Positions 8,693 to 18,268 are shown, counted from the stretch's first letter. The stretch: 64,000 bases of DNA from Phycisphaerae bacterium (GCA_016927755.1 JAFGLZ010000026.1:1-64000); one strand, 5' to 3'. The notes: generated by a model from the letters alone, not told the origin. Numbers and translations are program-made.

Positions 8693-10841
8693 TGTCTCCC
8701 TCCCTCATGCCGGTCATCAGCGGGCCGGAGCCCGGCAAGACCCAAGTCCACGGGCCTTGGAACCCGTCCTTAGCGGTCTCGATGCCCAAGGCGGCCTTCG
8801 CCCGTCGGATCGTGTCTCTCGTATGCCCGTCCTCTGCGGCGCGTACGTACACCTCCTTGGCCGGTTGCGGACCGGCGGACAGGAAATCGAACAGCCACCC
8901 CTCGGCGTCCCGCAAGGCGTCCGGTTTCGGGCCGCGACCGCGAGGATGCCCGCTCACCGCTTCGTCCGCCGACATGGACACCGGTGCGGGCTCCCATTGA
9001 ACGCACGGGATCGGATCGCCCACCAGGCGGTAGGCGAAGCCGTCCGCGTCTCGGCCCAGGTTGTTCTTGGCCGGGAGCATCAGCCGTCGGGCGGGATCGT
9101 CTTCGTCTCGCGTGATGACGTAAGCGGCGCGGGCGGCGGCGGTGAAGGCAACCGAGCCGATCACTCGGTTCAGCGCGCTGCCCTGGCCCTTGTTCAGGTG
9201 GGTAACGGCAACGACGGCTACGCGACTGCGGGCGGCCATGTCGGACAGCGGCGACAGCGCGCTGCGTACCTCGCTGTTGTTGTGTGAGTCGGTACCGCCC
9301 AGGAATGCGCTCACCGGATCGACCACGACCAGCTTGCACGGGGCTGCGCGCTGAATGAGTTGCTCCAGTTGTGGCACGTGCTCGAGCAGGCTGAAGGGCA
9401 CCGGCTTCTCGACCCCGACCCCGAGGCCCGGCTGCGGCTGGTAGAGCGCCCGCATCGCCTGGATGCGCGATCGGTCGGCCCCGGCGGTGATCAGGCGAGG
9501 CACGATGGTGTCCTTGATGTCATCCTCGGCGCTCAACAGCACGACGCCGCCGGGCTCGGACTCGGTGCCCCCGTCGCACGGCCACCCGTCGCCACGGGAC
9601 ACGCGAGCGGCCATGTCCAGCGTCAGAAAGCTCTTGCCCAGGCCCGGTTCCCCCGCGATCAACGACAGCTTGCCCAAGGCGAATCGGCCGGGCCAGAGCC
9701 AAACCACCGGCTCGGGATCGACGTCGGCCAGGCACACCGCGTCGACGCGAATGCTGAAAGGGTCCGGTGCCCGGGCACTCTGGGGTTCCGTCAGGATCGT
9801 CGGGTCGACTCCGTACGAATCGCTGGGCGAGGTACCTTCGTGGGGTTCCGCCAGGGCGGACCTCTCAGTATTCGTCGGATCCTTCACAGTTGACAGGTTC
9901 GTTAGGGCCGACAGATCGACACCCACGTGTCCGTTGTCCGCGCTGGCGTTGCCGAAGCCACGCTCTCGCAGTGATCTCGCCGCACGCTCGTAATCGCCAT
10001 CGTGCTCAAGTAGTGCGTACACCGAGAAGGGCGAGTAGGCTCGGTTCGGCTCGAAGGGCGCGGCGTTCGAGCTGAAGACGTAGAAGACCCGGTCCTTGAG
10101 CGTGGCCGACCAGCCCGAGTTCTTACCCGGCCGCCGCCAGTATTCGTTCGCGCCGGGTCTCGCGAGCGTCCAACCGTGGCGATGGAGGATCTCGCGGACA
10201 TCGCCGCGGGCGTTGTAGTCGCCACCCGGCCGCTCTCGGTGTGTGCTCGTTGGCTGCGGGTCTTCTGCTTCGGGCCAATGCTCATTGAGCTCCCACGCCG
10301 CCTGAAGGAGGGTGTCTCGCTCTTCCTGCGTCAGCACGGGCGGGGAGCAGAGATCGCCCTCGACGAGTTCGTAGCCTTCCGTCGGCGCGCATAGAAAGAG
10401 TCCACCCTCACCTCGGGTCTCGATCAGCGTGACGATCTGCTTGCTGTCCGCACGCTGGGCAAGCTTGAGGTTGCCGCAGACTACCTCCTCGCACCGGTAG
10501 ATCACGTGCCGGCCGCCTGAGGGTGTCGATTCGACGACGAGCTTGGCGCGCAGATCCTCAAGAATCCGCTCCCACCACGCGGGGAAGAGCTCGCCGCCCC
10601 CGTCGAAGTCGATGATCTCCAGGTTGCCCGAGGCCCTGCCGCAGAGGATGCAGATAGCGTTCGGGTTGTTGGCCATCCAGGCGGACACTTCGGCTTCGGT
10701 GGGCATCCTCTCCTGGTACTTCTTCCACGAGCCCACGGTGGGTCGCTTCTGATCGCGGCGCGCGGGGAGGACGCAGAGACCGGAGGCCAGGTAGGCCCTG
10801 GTGGCGTCCTGGATGGTGTCGATGTCCGTAGTCAACTGCAT
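8685..10841 (-). CDS. PrimPol-AAA replication protein of the element
   Basis: 718 residues. Residues 1-190 form a bifunctional primase-polymerase (archaeo-eukaryotic primase type) domain, with GLCVLPARRDQKRPTVGSWK, the acidic pair in LEIIDFDGGGE and the HxI-type element SGGRHVIYR. A linker with repeated Asp/Glu/Ser follows. From about residue 370 comes a RecA-like AAA_25/RepA ATPase, with Walker A GEPGLGKS near residue 400 and Walker B KLVVVDPVSAF. The C-terminus has a helical DNA-binding-like segment (DALRDAEGWLFDFLSAG). Such fusions prime and unwind DNA for replication of plasmids, phages and integrative elements. It is the middle gene of a tight minus-strand operon, overlapping its neighbours on both sides. 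The nearby repeats at 8144-8291 may be its origin. Confidence 0.92.
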   Translation of the reverse strand: MQLTTDIDTIQDATRAYLASGLCVLPARRDQKRPTVGSWKKYQERMPTEAEVSAWMANNPNAICILCGRASGNLEIIDFDGGGELFPAWWERILEDLRAKLVVESTPSGGRHVIYRCEEVVCGNLKLAQRADSKQIVTLIETRGEGGLFLCAPTEGYELVEGDLCSPPVLTQEERDTLLQAAWELNEHWPEAEDPQPTSTHRERPGGDYNARGDVREILHRHGWTLARPGANEYWRRPGKNSGWSATLKDRVFYVFSSNAAPFEPNRAYSPFSVYALLEHDGDYERAARSLRERGFGNASADNGHVGVDLSALTNLSTVKDPTNTERSALAEPHEGTSPSDSYGVDPTILTEPQSARAPDPFSIRVDAVCLADVDPEPVVWLWPGRFALGKLSLIAGEPGLGKSFLTLDMAARVSRGDGWPCDGGTESEPGGVVLLSAEDDIKDTIVPRLITAGADRSRIQAMRALYQPQPGLGVGVEKPVPFSLLEHVPQLEQLIQRAAPCKLVVVDPVSAFLGGTDSHNNSEVRSALSPLSDMAARSRVAVVAVTHLNKGQGSALNRVIGSVAFTAAARAAYVITRDEDDPARRLMLPAKNNLGRDADGFAYRLVGDPIPCVQWEPAPVSMSADEAVSGHPRGRGPKPDALRDAEGWLFDFLSAGPQPAKEVYVRAAEDGHTRDTIRRAKAALGIETAKDGFQGPWTWVLPGSGPLMTGMREGDND

Positions 10842-11119
10842 GAAGCTTCCTCCGATCCGAGAGCAAGGAGGTTGCTGTTCGTCTTCGTCCGTTTGCGAGG
10901 GAGTCTCTCCCCCGTCACCCCGTCGGCCCTAGGGCACCCCAGGGCGATCCAGGATTCGATGGCCACGCGGGGCCAGCGAACGAGGGCGCCCAATCTCACC
11001 GGCCGGGGCATCCTGCCCGAGTCGATCAGCCTGTACACCGTGCGTGTCGAGCAGTTGAGCATCCCGGCCACGTCATGCACCGTGAGCATGGCCGGTCGTC
11101 CCGTATCTTCGTGAGTCAT
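10832..11119 (-). CDS. xis: Excisionase-family MerR-like HTH protein
   Basis: 95 residues. Residues 10-60 make a MerR/excisionase winged helix (MLTVHDVAGMLNCSTRTVYRL, then IDSGRMPRPVRLGALVRWPR), followed by a basic tail. Proteins of this type act as directionality factors for tyrosine integrases or as regulators. The gene overlaps the PrimPol start by 10 bases. An alternative start is the Met at residue 11 (MLTVHD), which matches the usual family length better. The excision role is inferred from the element context. Confidence 0.85.
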   Translation of the reverse strand: MTHEDTGRPAMLTVHDVAGMLNCSTRTVYRLIDSGRMPRPVRLGALVRWPRVAIESWIALGCPRADGVTGERLPRKRTKTNSNLLALGSEEASCS

Positions 11120-11122
11120 CGC

Positions 11123-11350
11123 CTACGCCTCCCTCGGACAGTCCCGCACCGTGACGATCTCGACGGGGCGACCTGATCGGGCCAGTTCGGCCGCGATCGT
11201 CTCGACGTAGCTCTCTGGGATCAGGCGTCGGCCGCCCACGATGGGGCAGAGGTCGTCCCGCAGTCGTCTGCGATAGAACAGGTCGGAGATGTCTCGCGGC
11301 CGGGCCTTCAGCCGCCGAGCCACCTCTGAAACGGACAGGTGCTTCATCAC
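11123..11350 (-). CDS. Second small HTH (excisionase-like) protein
   Basis: 75 residues: MKHLSVSEVARRLKARPRDIS, a middle segment LFYRRRLRDDLCPIVGGRRLIPESYVETI, then a short tail. The layout HTH, variable turn, IVGGRRLIP, recognition beta-strand is that of MerR-like helix-turn-helix proteins. It lies only 3 bases upstream of the Xis-like gene in the same operon. It probably regulates the element's genes or assists excision; which of the two is the true Xis cannot be told from sequence. Confidence 0.75.
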   Translation of the reverse strand: MMKHLSVSEVARRLKARPRDISDLFYRRRLRDDLCPIVGGRRLIPESYVETIAAELARSGRPVEIVTVRDCPREA

Positions 11351-11510
11351 GAATGCCTCCCTCTCGGGTATGCGTTGGTGGCCGCCGCCGCAGCGGCCTT
11401 CTATAAGTAGAAGGGGCGATTCTCTGACTCGAAGCAGGGAACGGCGTGACCTTCTCGGGGGAATGAGCGGGAATTGCGAGGAATCCGGATTGGGGAGGCC
11501 TGGGGAGCCT

Positions 11511-12494
11511 TCAGCGAGTGCCGAACCGGGAGATCATGGTGTAGCTCGGGCCGTCGCTCGGACCTTCCTTCACGATGAGGACGTGGTCGTCCAGGTTGTT
11601 CTCCCGGAGATGCATGCGGAGCTTGGAGAGTGCCTTGGCGATGCGGTTCATCGTCTTCCTGAACTCCGCGTCGCCGGCCTCCCCGAGATCCATCCATACG
11701 CCGTCGACGGCCTGCTGCACGTCGCCGAGGTCATGGGGGACGCCGGGCCTCCTGGCCAGAAGCCAGAAGAGTCGGCTGACCTGTGTATCACGTCCTAGAT
11801 AGAGGCGTTTGCCGAGCCAGTTCACGACGCGCGAATCGTAGGGATCCTCCGCCGGGAGGCCGAACTGCAGCTCGTCGTCGGGTGGGTGGCCCTGCTCGTC
11901 GTCCCCTTCGTCAGTCTGCGCTGGTTGGGAACGGGTGTTTGGTTGAGCAGCTTGCTCTTCGCGTGGCTGGCGAATAGGAGTCACTTCGAGGGCTTCAGCG
12001 GCCGATGGAGGAGGAACTCGATGCACGTTGCCCTGCACCGGCTCGGCGTCCCAAAGGAGTTGGAGCACGACACCACGCGCCTTCGCCGCCGGCTGGGACT
12101 TCTCGGCGGCGAGATACTCCGCCCAGCGGACGCCCGTTGCCGTCAGCCTTGCCTGCACCAAGACACTCTCGAACGGCTCGGTCTTCAGGATCGGCCGTGT
12201 CGGCATGTCTGGGGCGTAGTCTCCCCGCACGAGGAAGTACTCGGTGCAGGGGCCGTCGGCATCAGCGTACATGCAGGTGACCCGAATGATACCCTCGGCC
12301 GCCCCCGCCTTGGCCAAGGCGCTGAAAGCCGCCCAGTCCGCGTCCGTCGTTTCAGGCGGCAATGAGCGGAACCTGTCGGCGAGTCCGCGGAGCAAGTCCA
12401 AGATGTCCCGGCTCACCGGCGCATCCTGAAACCACGGCGACGTGAGGTCGATCTCTTCCGGCTGGTGTTCTTGCTTGCTGTTGGGCTTGCTCAT
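11511..12494 (-). CDS. Element-encoded hypothetical protein with C-terminal winged-helix-like region
   Basis: 327 residues, family not recognised. Residues 50-110 form a compact block (DADWAAFSALAKAGAAEGII, then CMYADADGPCTEYFLVRGDY). A charged, disordered linker rich in Glu, Gln, Asp and Pro spans about residues 150-215. The C-terminal 110 residues (RLFWLLARRPGVPHDLGDVQ ... FRKTMNRIAKALSKLRMHLR ... VLIVKEGPSDGPSYTMIS) have the helix-helix-beta hairpin rhythm of a winged-helix DNA-binding domain. It is the first gene of the minus-strand element operon. A degenerate copy of its N-terminal block lies at 4590-4830 on the other strand, so it belongs to a mobile family present at least twice here. 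Confidence 0.75.
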   Translation of the reverse strand: MSKPNSKQEHQPEEIDLTSPWFQDAPVSRDILDLLRGLADRFRSLPPETTDADWAAFSALAKAGAAEGIIRVTCMYADADGPCTEYFLVRGDYAPDMPTRPILKTEPFESVLVQARLTATGVRWAEYLAAEKSQPAAKARGVVLQLLWDAEPVQGNVHRVPPPSAAEALEVTPIRQPREEQAAQPNTRSQPAQTDEGDDEQGHPPDDELQFGLPAEDPYDSRVVNWLGKRLYLGRDTQVSRLFWLLARRPGVPHDLGDVQQAVDGVWMDLGEAGDAEFRKTMNRIAKALSKLRMHLRENNLDDHVLIVKEGPSDGPSYTMISRFGTR

Positions 12495-13691
12495 GTGTCC
12501 TTGCCGATCGGTACCGCAGGTCGCTCCTTTTCTCCTCGGCTGCAGCCACTTGGAATGATCCTACTAGTGCAGCAATCGCTGGCAAGAGGCGACGATCGAT
12601 CCCCCGTAGGAAGCCAGGCTGACCCGAGAGCAGATCATACTGATGCTCCGTCGCTCGTGCCACCGGAGACGCAAAGGTTCAACGGCAAGGTCAATCAGAA
12701 ACGATCTCGGCCCCACCGTCTTGCCTGGTGTTGGGGCCGCCGCGTCGGTCTGACCTCAGGGACGTTCGCGACGCTTCGGCAGGAGATCGGCAAACACCTG
12801 GGGATTCTCGCGGGGATGATCTCAGGCCTTCTGGGCTACAAGTCAACGGGCTATCCGAGTCTGATAGTGGCAGATTATGTGGCGCCAGCTCGGTGAGCGA
12901 CGAACCCCGAATTCGGGGGTGACTGGGGAGGGCCTTCGTTGGGTCTTCCGTTGTGCGGCTTGCCTCAAGTTGACGAAACGAGGCTCCGGGAAGATGGTTG
13001 ATTCGTTCCGATCTTGCCGTAGCCAAGCTACCTGACGATCAGAGCTTCGTGGTTGCACTACCCACCGTCACCTTCCATCGACCTCCCCGCACGCCCAGGC
13101 GTCCAGATCGTCGCGGGGACCCGACGGAACGCCGAGGACTTCAGCGGCCAGCACAGCGCCGCCCTGCCGAACAGGACGCCGGTTGTGGCGATGGCCACAG
13201 ACGCCGGAACTGGCAACCTCCACTTGACGGGTCTCGTTCAGTTACGCTCCAGAAGCCTCTTCCGGAGCCGGATGTCCACGACGCCACGGTTGTCAAGTCC
13301 GACAGTCTGGCTGACCATCATCAACTGCTGCTTGACATGCAGTCGCGTTCGCTTCGATCTCCGAAGCCGCGCGGGTATTGCTTTCTTTGTGGTCAAAGAA
13401 GCTCGCACGGGGAACGGGCGCTGCATGGTTGCGCTGCCCATGGAGACCGACTCCAGGTGGACCAGGATCGATTCTCACATCCTCCCCGCCGGACACGTCG
13501 CGCCCGTCGCATCGGTTGTCACAGAAACCGCAACCCCTTTCACCTGCGTCCGGAGAGGCTCTCGCGGCGGTTCTCCCGCCACCGTTGGAGATGCACGCAC
13601 GACGAGGCGGGCTTCGCTCTGCTAGAATACGGTTTACGCATGGCGACGCAGGCGACGGTATTCAAGAGCCCCCGGCAACGAGGGTGGTCAG
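12495..13691. other. 1.2 kb without a convincing gene, right flank of the element
   Basis: Several overlapping frames on both strands are open but none has recognisable motifs; they are Arg/Ser/Thr/Pro-rich. The longest (+, 13053-13625, 190 codons) is possible but unsupported. A GC-rich palindrome, CCCCGAATTCGGGG at 12906-12919, could be a terminator or binding site. The right attachment site of the element is expected here, but I found no copy of the tRNA-Gly 3' end. Given the other remnants it may hold eroded genes. Confidence 0.45.
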
Positions 13692-15734
13692 ATGGTGACA
13701 ACCAGGCACTCGACAATCCGAAACACGATCGTGGCAGGCTTCGTTCTTCTGGGCATCCTCAGCCTGCTCACGGGGGTGACAGGGCTGTACTTCGTCCACA
13801 GTGTCGTCGGTGTTCTCAACAACGTGACGGACTACACGAGCCCCCTTGTGGAAGGTTCAGACGATCTGATCATGAACCTGTGGGAGGCGACCAAGGTCGC
13901 CGAGGAGATTCTCGCGGACGAAGAGCTTGAGGATATCCGCGCCCTGACGATGGAATTCCGCAAGTTAAGCGGCCAGTTTGGACGGACCTATGCCGGAGTA
14001 CTGGATCTTTGCGCGGACGGTGTTCTCCGGACAAAGCTGGAGAATGCTCGGGCCAGGCATACGGAACTCGTTGGCCACGCGGAACAGATGATCTCGGCTC
14101 GCACGAAGGAACTGGAGAAGAGAATCCTGGTCAAACGGTTGCTGTCCGAATTCGATGAGATCGGCTCGCAACTGGGCTCGCGATTGGGGACCGTTGCCGA
14201 GGGCGACGAAGTCACGACGGCGGCCCTTGAGCGTCGGGGCGAGGGAGCCGGCATCCCTGACGCGGGCGCATGGGGCCCAGACGGCGAGCGGCGCAAATCC
14301 CTCGGTGAGGGTTCTGCGTTCGCGCAGGCGGCGCTCAAGCTTGAACATTTGACTACGACACTTCAGCTTACCTCCAGTAGGTACCTGCTTGAAGAAGATC
14401 CAAAGAAGCTCGGCCCGATCGAGAGGGAATTCCAAGAGGCCTTCAGCCAAGTTGAGCCACGCTTGGCGCTAATGGAGCGAACGGCAGGAGATGATGAAGA
14501 ACGGCACGGCGTGGCCGAGCTGAAATCACTCACGGCATCCTGGCAAGAGTCGGCAATCGGCGCCGGCGGTCTTCTATTCACCTATCGCGAACAACTGGCA
14601 GCAGGACACCACGCGGATGAGTTGACCGAAGAGCTGGAGGCAGATGCCGACGCCGCAGCGGCCGCCCTCAATGTTGTTGCGAATGCTGCTGACAGGGTCT
14701 CTGAGGAAGCCGATGACATCGGAGTCGTGGTGGCGGCTCCCACCGTGCTTGTCGCGGCGATCGTGTCGAGCATTGTCCTGATCATTTCCATGGGAACCGT
14801 CATCACACGCGTCATCACCACGTCGACGGGGCAGCTGGAAGACACCGCGGAAAGGCTGAGGCGCTCGGAGGCGGAGCTTCGAGAATCTCACGACGTATTG
14901 GAGCGGCGGGTGCTCGACAGGACCGCTGAGCTCAGGGCTGCTAATGAGCGGTTGAGGAAGGAGATCACTGATCGCGAACGGGCCGAGGAACTGTCCCGGC
15001 GGCACCAGGCCGAGTTGGCGCATGCATCACGCCTGAGCACCGTAGGGGAATTGGCTTCCGGGTTGGCGCATGAGCTCAACCAGCCACTCAACGCGATCGT
15101 CAGCTACTGCGTTTCGTGCACGCAACGAATTCAGTCGGGGGCACTCCGGCCAGATGGCCTGCTTGCCCTGATGGAGAAGGCCACAAGACAGGCCCAACGC
15201 GCAGGCGAAATCCTGCACCGGATCAGAGGTTTCGTTCGACGCAGGGAATCGTTTCGATCTACGACCGATATCAACGGCCTTGTTCGCGAAGCGGTGTCGT
15301 TCGTGGATTACGAAGCCCGTCAGCGAGGTATCCAGATCGAGCTGCAACTGGACGACAGCTTGCCTCCGATCTTGGTCAACCGAATTGAGATCGAGCAGGT
15401 CATCATCAATCTCCTGAAGAACGGTTTCGAGTCGATGAGCGAGATGAAGGCTTCTGATGCCAGGTTGGTCGTTGCCACTTCCCATTGCCTTGAAGACGGG
15501 ATTGAGGTGGCGGTGTCCGACCGGGGCGCGGGCTTCGACAAGGATGTTGGCGAGCGGCTCTTCGAGCCCTTCTTCACCACCAAGGCTGACGGAATGGGAA
15601 TGGGCTTGGCGATCAGCCAGACAATCATCAAGGCTCACGGCGGTCGGCTGTGGGCGACGCCCTATCCCGATCTCGGGGCCACCTTCACGTTCGTCCTGCC
15701 TGTCGCAGGAAGGAGCCATGACGATGGAATCTGA
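13692..15734 (+). CDS. Membrane sensor histidine kinase, FixL/TodS-like transmitter
   Basis: 680 residues. TM1 is at about 12-35 (IVAGFVLLGILSLLTGV). A long helical periplasmic sensor follows (about 36-345), with coiled-coil character and heptad-like Leu/Ala spacing, resembling the helical bimodular or chemoreceptor-type sensors. TM2 is at about 350-375 (VLVAAIVSSIVLIISMG). A coiled coil (LEDTAERLRRSEAELRESHD) leads to the HisKA domain, with phospho-acceptor His460 in GLAHELNQPLNAI. The ATPase has N box INLLKNGFE, G1 DRGAGFD and G2 GMGMGLAIS. It overlaps the response-regulator gene by 17 bases, so the two form one unit. The ligand is unknown. The ATG at 13692 follows GAGGGTGG. Confidence 0.93.
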   Translation: MVTTRHSTIRNTIVAGFVLLGILSLLTGVTGLYFVHSVVGVLNNVTDYTSPLVEGSDDLIMNLWEATKVAEEILADEELEDIRALTMEFRKLSGQFGRTYAGVLDLCADGVLRTKLENARARHTELVGHAEQMISARTKELEKRILVKRLLSEFDEIGSQLGSRLGTVAEGDEVTTAALERRGEGAGIPDAGAWGPDGERRKSLGEGSAFAQAALKLEHLTTTLQLTSSRYLLEEDPKKLGPIEREFQEAFSQVEPRLALMERTAGDDEERHGVAELKSLTASWQESAIGAGGLLFTYREQLAAGHHADELTEELEADADAAAAALNVVANAADRVSEEADDIGVVVAAPTVLVAAIVSSIVLIISMGTVITRVITTSTGQLEDTAERLRRSEAELRESHDVLERRVLDRTAELRAANERLRKEITDRERAEELSRRHQAELAHASRLSTVGELASGLAHELNQPLNAIVSYCVSCTQRIQSGALRPDGLLALMEKATRQAQRAGEILHRIRGFVRRRESFRSTTDINGLVREAVSFVDYEARQRGIQIELQLDDSLPPILVNRIEIEQVIINLLKNGFESMSEMKASDARLVVATSHCLEDGIEVAVSDRGAGFDKDVGERLFEPFFTTKADGMGMGLAISQTIIKAHGGRLWATPYPDLGATFTFVLPVAGRSHDDGI

Positions 15735-16335
15735 GCCTACGGTCTTCGTTGTGGATGACGACGCATATGTACGTGACGGGCTTGAAGAGGTGGTCAAGTC
15801 GATCGGTCTGGCGGTTGAGTCGTACGCTTCGGCGGAGGACTTCTTGGAGGCCTACGACCCGAACCGACCCGGATGCCTTATCCTCGACGTCCGTATGCCA
15901 GGCATAGACGGCATCGAGCTTCAGCAGAAGCTCAAGGCCGGAGTGATTGACATTCCGATCGTCTTCCTGACCGGCCATGGTGACGTGCCCATGGCGGTCC
16001 ATGCTGTGCTGGAGGGCGCGGTCGACTTCATTGAGAAACCGTTTCGGGAGCAGGCCTTGCTGGGCAGCTTGAAGCGCGCCATCGACCGGGACCGGGAATC
16101 GCGCCGCGTTCGGACGGATCGCGCGGCCGTCATTGCTCGCCTAGCGACTCTCTCTACTCGAGAGCGCGAGGTTCTCGAGCTGGTGGTGGCCGGCAAGCTC
16201 AGCAAGGTGATCGCCAACGAATTGGGGCTGAGCCCAAGCACGGTTGATTTCCATCGCTCCAACATCTTGGCCAAGATGCAGGCAGCCAATGCTGCCGACC
16301 TTGTCAGGATGGTCAGGGACGCCGAAGGGCACTAG
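15718..16335 (+). CDS. FixJ-type response regulator (REC-LuxR HTH)
   Basis: 205 residues from the ATG at 15718, preceded by AGGAAGGAG. A receiver domain at residues 7-120 has the acidic pocket VDDD, phospho-acceptor Asp57 in LILDVRMPG, Thr in FLTGHGD and Lys in IEKPF. A LuxR-type helix-turn-helix spans about 140-200 (LSTREREVLELVVAGKLSKV, NELGLSPSTVDFHRSNILAK). It is translationally coupled to the kinase upstream. FixJ-family regulators activate transcription after phosphorylation; the targets cannot be identified from the window. Longer upstream frames are read-through of the kinase gene and are not used. Confidence 0.94.
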   Translation: MTMESEPTVFVVDDDAYVRDGLEEVVKSIGLAVESYASAEDFLEAYDPNRPGCLILDVRMPGIDGIELQQKLKAGVIDIPIVFLTGHGDVPMAVHAVLEGAVDFIEKPFREQALLGSLKRAIDRDRESRRVRTDRAAVIARLATLSTREREVLELVVAGKLSKVIANELGLSPSTVDFHRSNILAKMQAANAADLVRMVRDAEGH

Positions 16336-16572
16336 AGAAAACTGCAGTCGAGCCAAGGTAATACCAGCCCATTCTACTCGCTCTCGTGCCGAACGAATCC
16401 TCGCGACGAGAGTACAATCCCCCAAGTGAAGGTGCTTCCTGGGCCCGGGGAATAGTGCGCCCGAGGAAGGCTGGGCAGCCACCTGCGGCGAGCAGGACAA
16501 CAGAGGCGCCCAGTCGCAGCGGAGAAATCGCCGGACGCTGCGCGAGGGCTAGGGCCGCCACGGTGGGTTCCA

Positions 16573-16950
16573 TGATGACAAGCGCGCAACTGATCGAGGC
16601 GACTGGCATAGCCATTGGTATGGGGCTCGGGTTGTTGCTTGGCCTTCTCATCTCACGCAGGATCACCAAACCGATTCGAGGGATCATCGCAAACTTGAGT
16701 GAAGGCCCACAACAAGCCAGAGACGCGACCAGGCACGTCTCGACAACCAGCGAGCACCGCGATGAAGACGCGGCGCGACACGTCAGCGGTCTCCTTGAGG
16801 CGGTCAGTCTGTTGGAGGAAGCGAGGGGCCCCGGCGAGGCAGAACGTCAACGATGCCCACGCGGTGAGCGGAACTGCGAAGGAGGCATACCCGACCGTGA
16901 CGGAGTTGAAAGTGGCCGTACGGTGTAGCCAACAGGCCTGTATCTGGTGA
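16573..16950 (+). pseudogene. Truncated, frameshifted methyl-accepting chemotaxis protein
   Basis: From ATGATG at 16573 one frame gives a transmembrane segment (GIAIGMGLGLLLGLLIS), the HAMP start RRITKPIRGIIANLSEG and the degraded chemoreceptor signalling helix QQARDATRHVSTTS, SGLLEAVSLLEEARG. The neighbouring frame then continues GAPARQNVNDAHAVSGTAKEA, which corresponds to the RQNADNAxxA part of the methylation helix. The rest of the signalling domain is missing. So this is a receptor that lost its sensor, gained a frameshift near 16825 and lost its C-terminal two thirds. It lies 240 bases after the two-component pair. Confidence 0.8.
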
Positions 16951-17002
16951 GGCAAGAGACTTGCTGAGCGCCTTCACGTAGAACAGGAACCGGGAGTCGA
17001 CT

Positions 17003-17257
17003 ATGCAAAGAAACGGAATCGTGATTGTGGTCATCCTTTCGATCGTGAGCAGTACCACGATGGTCGGATGTAGTGTGACAGACATCTTGGCGGGCAGCAG
17101 CAACCCGCTCTTCGGGATAGCCCTGATTCCAATTCAAATGATAGGGGCTCTCTTGCTGGACCAACTCCTGGGCCCGCTGCTCGGCGACCCGGCCGGTGAC
17201 CTCGGTGGCAACTCGGCAAGTACTGTCGGGGTCGGAGATCAGCCTGTCGACGACTAG
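17003..17257 (+). CDS. Small putative lipoprotein
   Basis: 84 residues. The N-terminus is a lipoprotein-like signal (IVIVVILSIVSSTTMVGC), with Cys23 as the likely lipidated residue although MVGC is a loose lipobox. A second hydrophobic stretch follows (PLFGIALIPIQMIGALLLDQ) and the C-terminus is acidic. GGGAG lies ahead of the ATG. Function is unknown; similar tiny lipoproteins with a hydrophobic middle are common in this kind of genome but I cannot name a family. Confidence 0.55.
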   Translation: MQRNGIVIVVILSIVSSTTMVGCSVTDILAGSSNPLFGIALIPIQMIGALLLDQLLGPLLGDPAGDLGGNSASTVGVGDQPVDD

Positions 17258-17587
17258 CGAGCACGCTGCCCCATTGGTGCCGGCCGCGGCGAGCTTGCCC
17301 ATGGGGTCGTGAATGTGGCGAGGCGGGTAACGCCAGATCAGACATGAGACACGATCAGAACATCCAGGCGGTGGGTGAGGATGCGAGGAGCCCCCTTTCG
17401 CAATGGAGGCGGAAATGGGGAGTTCCTAAGTACGAAACCTCCGCGCATCCTTCCGCCGGGTCGAACGTCGGCGGCGGAGCCGGCGTTCGGCCTATTCATT
17501 GCTTCTGGGCCCACGCTGATAGCCCAGGATCTTCAACTGATGGGGGCCAGCGGGGAGGTGCGGCTCGGCTGAGTCTACTGACAGCTC
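17258..17587. other. Intergenic stretch, nothing recognised
   Basis: About 330 bases contain only short forward frames (for example at 17375) without family features. It should contain the promoter of the phosphatase gene. Confidence 0.4.
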
Positions 17588-18268
17588 GTGCGCTATCGTG
17601 CGTCTCCAGAGAAACGGCGAGTGATTGAGAGCAAAGACAAAGCGGACGGTGTCGACGACACATCGCGGCCTGATCAACAGCGAGGACGCATGAGAAGCCC
17701 GGGATTTCACGGTAGAATGAAGGGCTTGGTCGTCGGTGCCGCTGTGGTCGGCGTCAGTGTGGCCGGGATTCTGGCCCTTTACTACAAGCACGTCTACATC
17801 AAACACTTTCGTGTTGTCCAGGATGGGGTCTTGTATCGGAGCGGCCAACCGGACAGCGACGATCTCGTGCGCCTGCGCGACGCCTACGGCATTCGAACGA
17901 TTGTGAATTTGCGGCGTACGGACGAACAGAATGACGACGAAGGACTATCGCTGAAAGAGGAGCGTGACATCGCCAACCGTCTGGGAATTCACTTCTACCA
18001 TCTGCCCATGGACGGTGACATGAAGGTCGATCCGAACACGGTCAGGAAGTGGCTGGAGATCGCACGGGCCAAGGAGAACCACCCCCTCCTTGTTCACTGC
18101 AAGGCGGGCAGTGACCGAACGGGTTTGCTCGTGGCAATATACCGTATCGAGGTCCAGAGATGGCCCCCTCTGCAAGCCCTGAACGAGGCCATGCATGAGC
18201 GAATGGACGTCAAGGATAAGCCGCATTTGAAGGACTACGTCTTGGACAACTATGCCCGTTCGCAGTGA
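17588..18268 (+). CDS. Membrane-anchored dual-specificity/tyrosine phosphatase
   Basis: Up to 226 residues. A single TM segment (LVVGAAVVGVSVAGILALYY, about 46-65) precedes a cysteine-based phosphatase domain. That domain begins FRVVQDGVLYRSGQPDSDDL and has the P-loop HCKAGSDRTG with nucleophile Cys171, the CX5R motif. The general-acid Asp is probably in LPMDGDMKVD. The fold resembles the bacterial DSP/Siw14-like group whose members begin YRSGQP; substrates may be phosphotyrosine or inositol phosphates. The annotated start is a GTG; later starts at 17690 or 17717 would place the TM segment nearer the N-terminus and are at least as likely. Confidence 0.88.
   Translation: MRYRASPEKRRVIESKDKADGVDDTSRPDQQRGRMRSPGFHGRMKGLVVGAAVVGVSVAGILALYYKHVYIKHFRVVQDGVLYRSGQPDSDDLVRLRDAYGIRTIVNLRRTDEQNDDEGLSLKEERDIANRLGIHFYHLPMDGDMKVDPNTVRKWLEIARAKENHPLLVHCKAGSDRTGLLVAIYRIEVQRWPPLQALNEAMHERMDVKDKPHLKDYVLDNYARSQ

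Noticed and set aside
13053-13625. A 190-codon forward open frame
   Set aside because: No ribosome site, motifs or domain-like pattern; the opposite strand is also open over much of it. Left as unexplained DNA.
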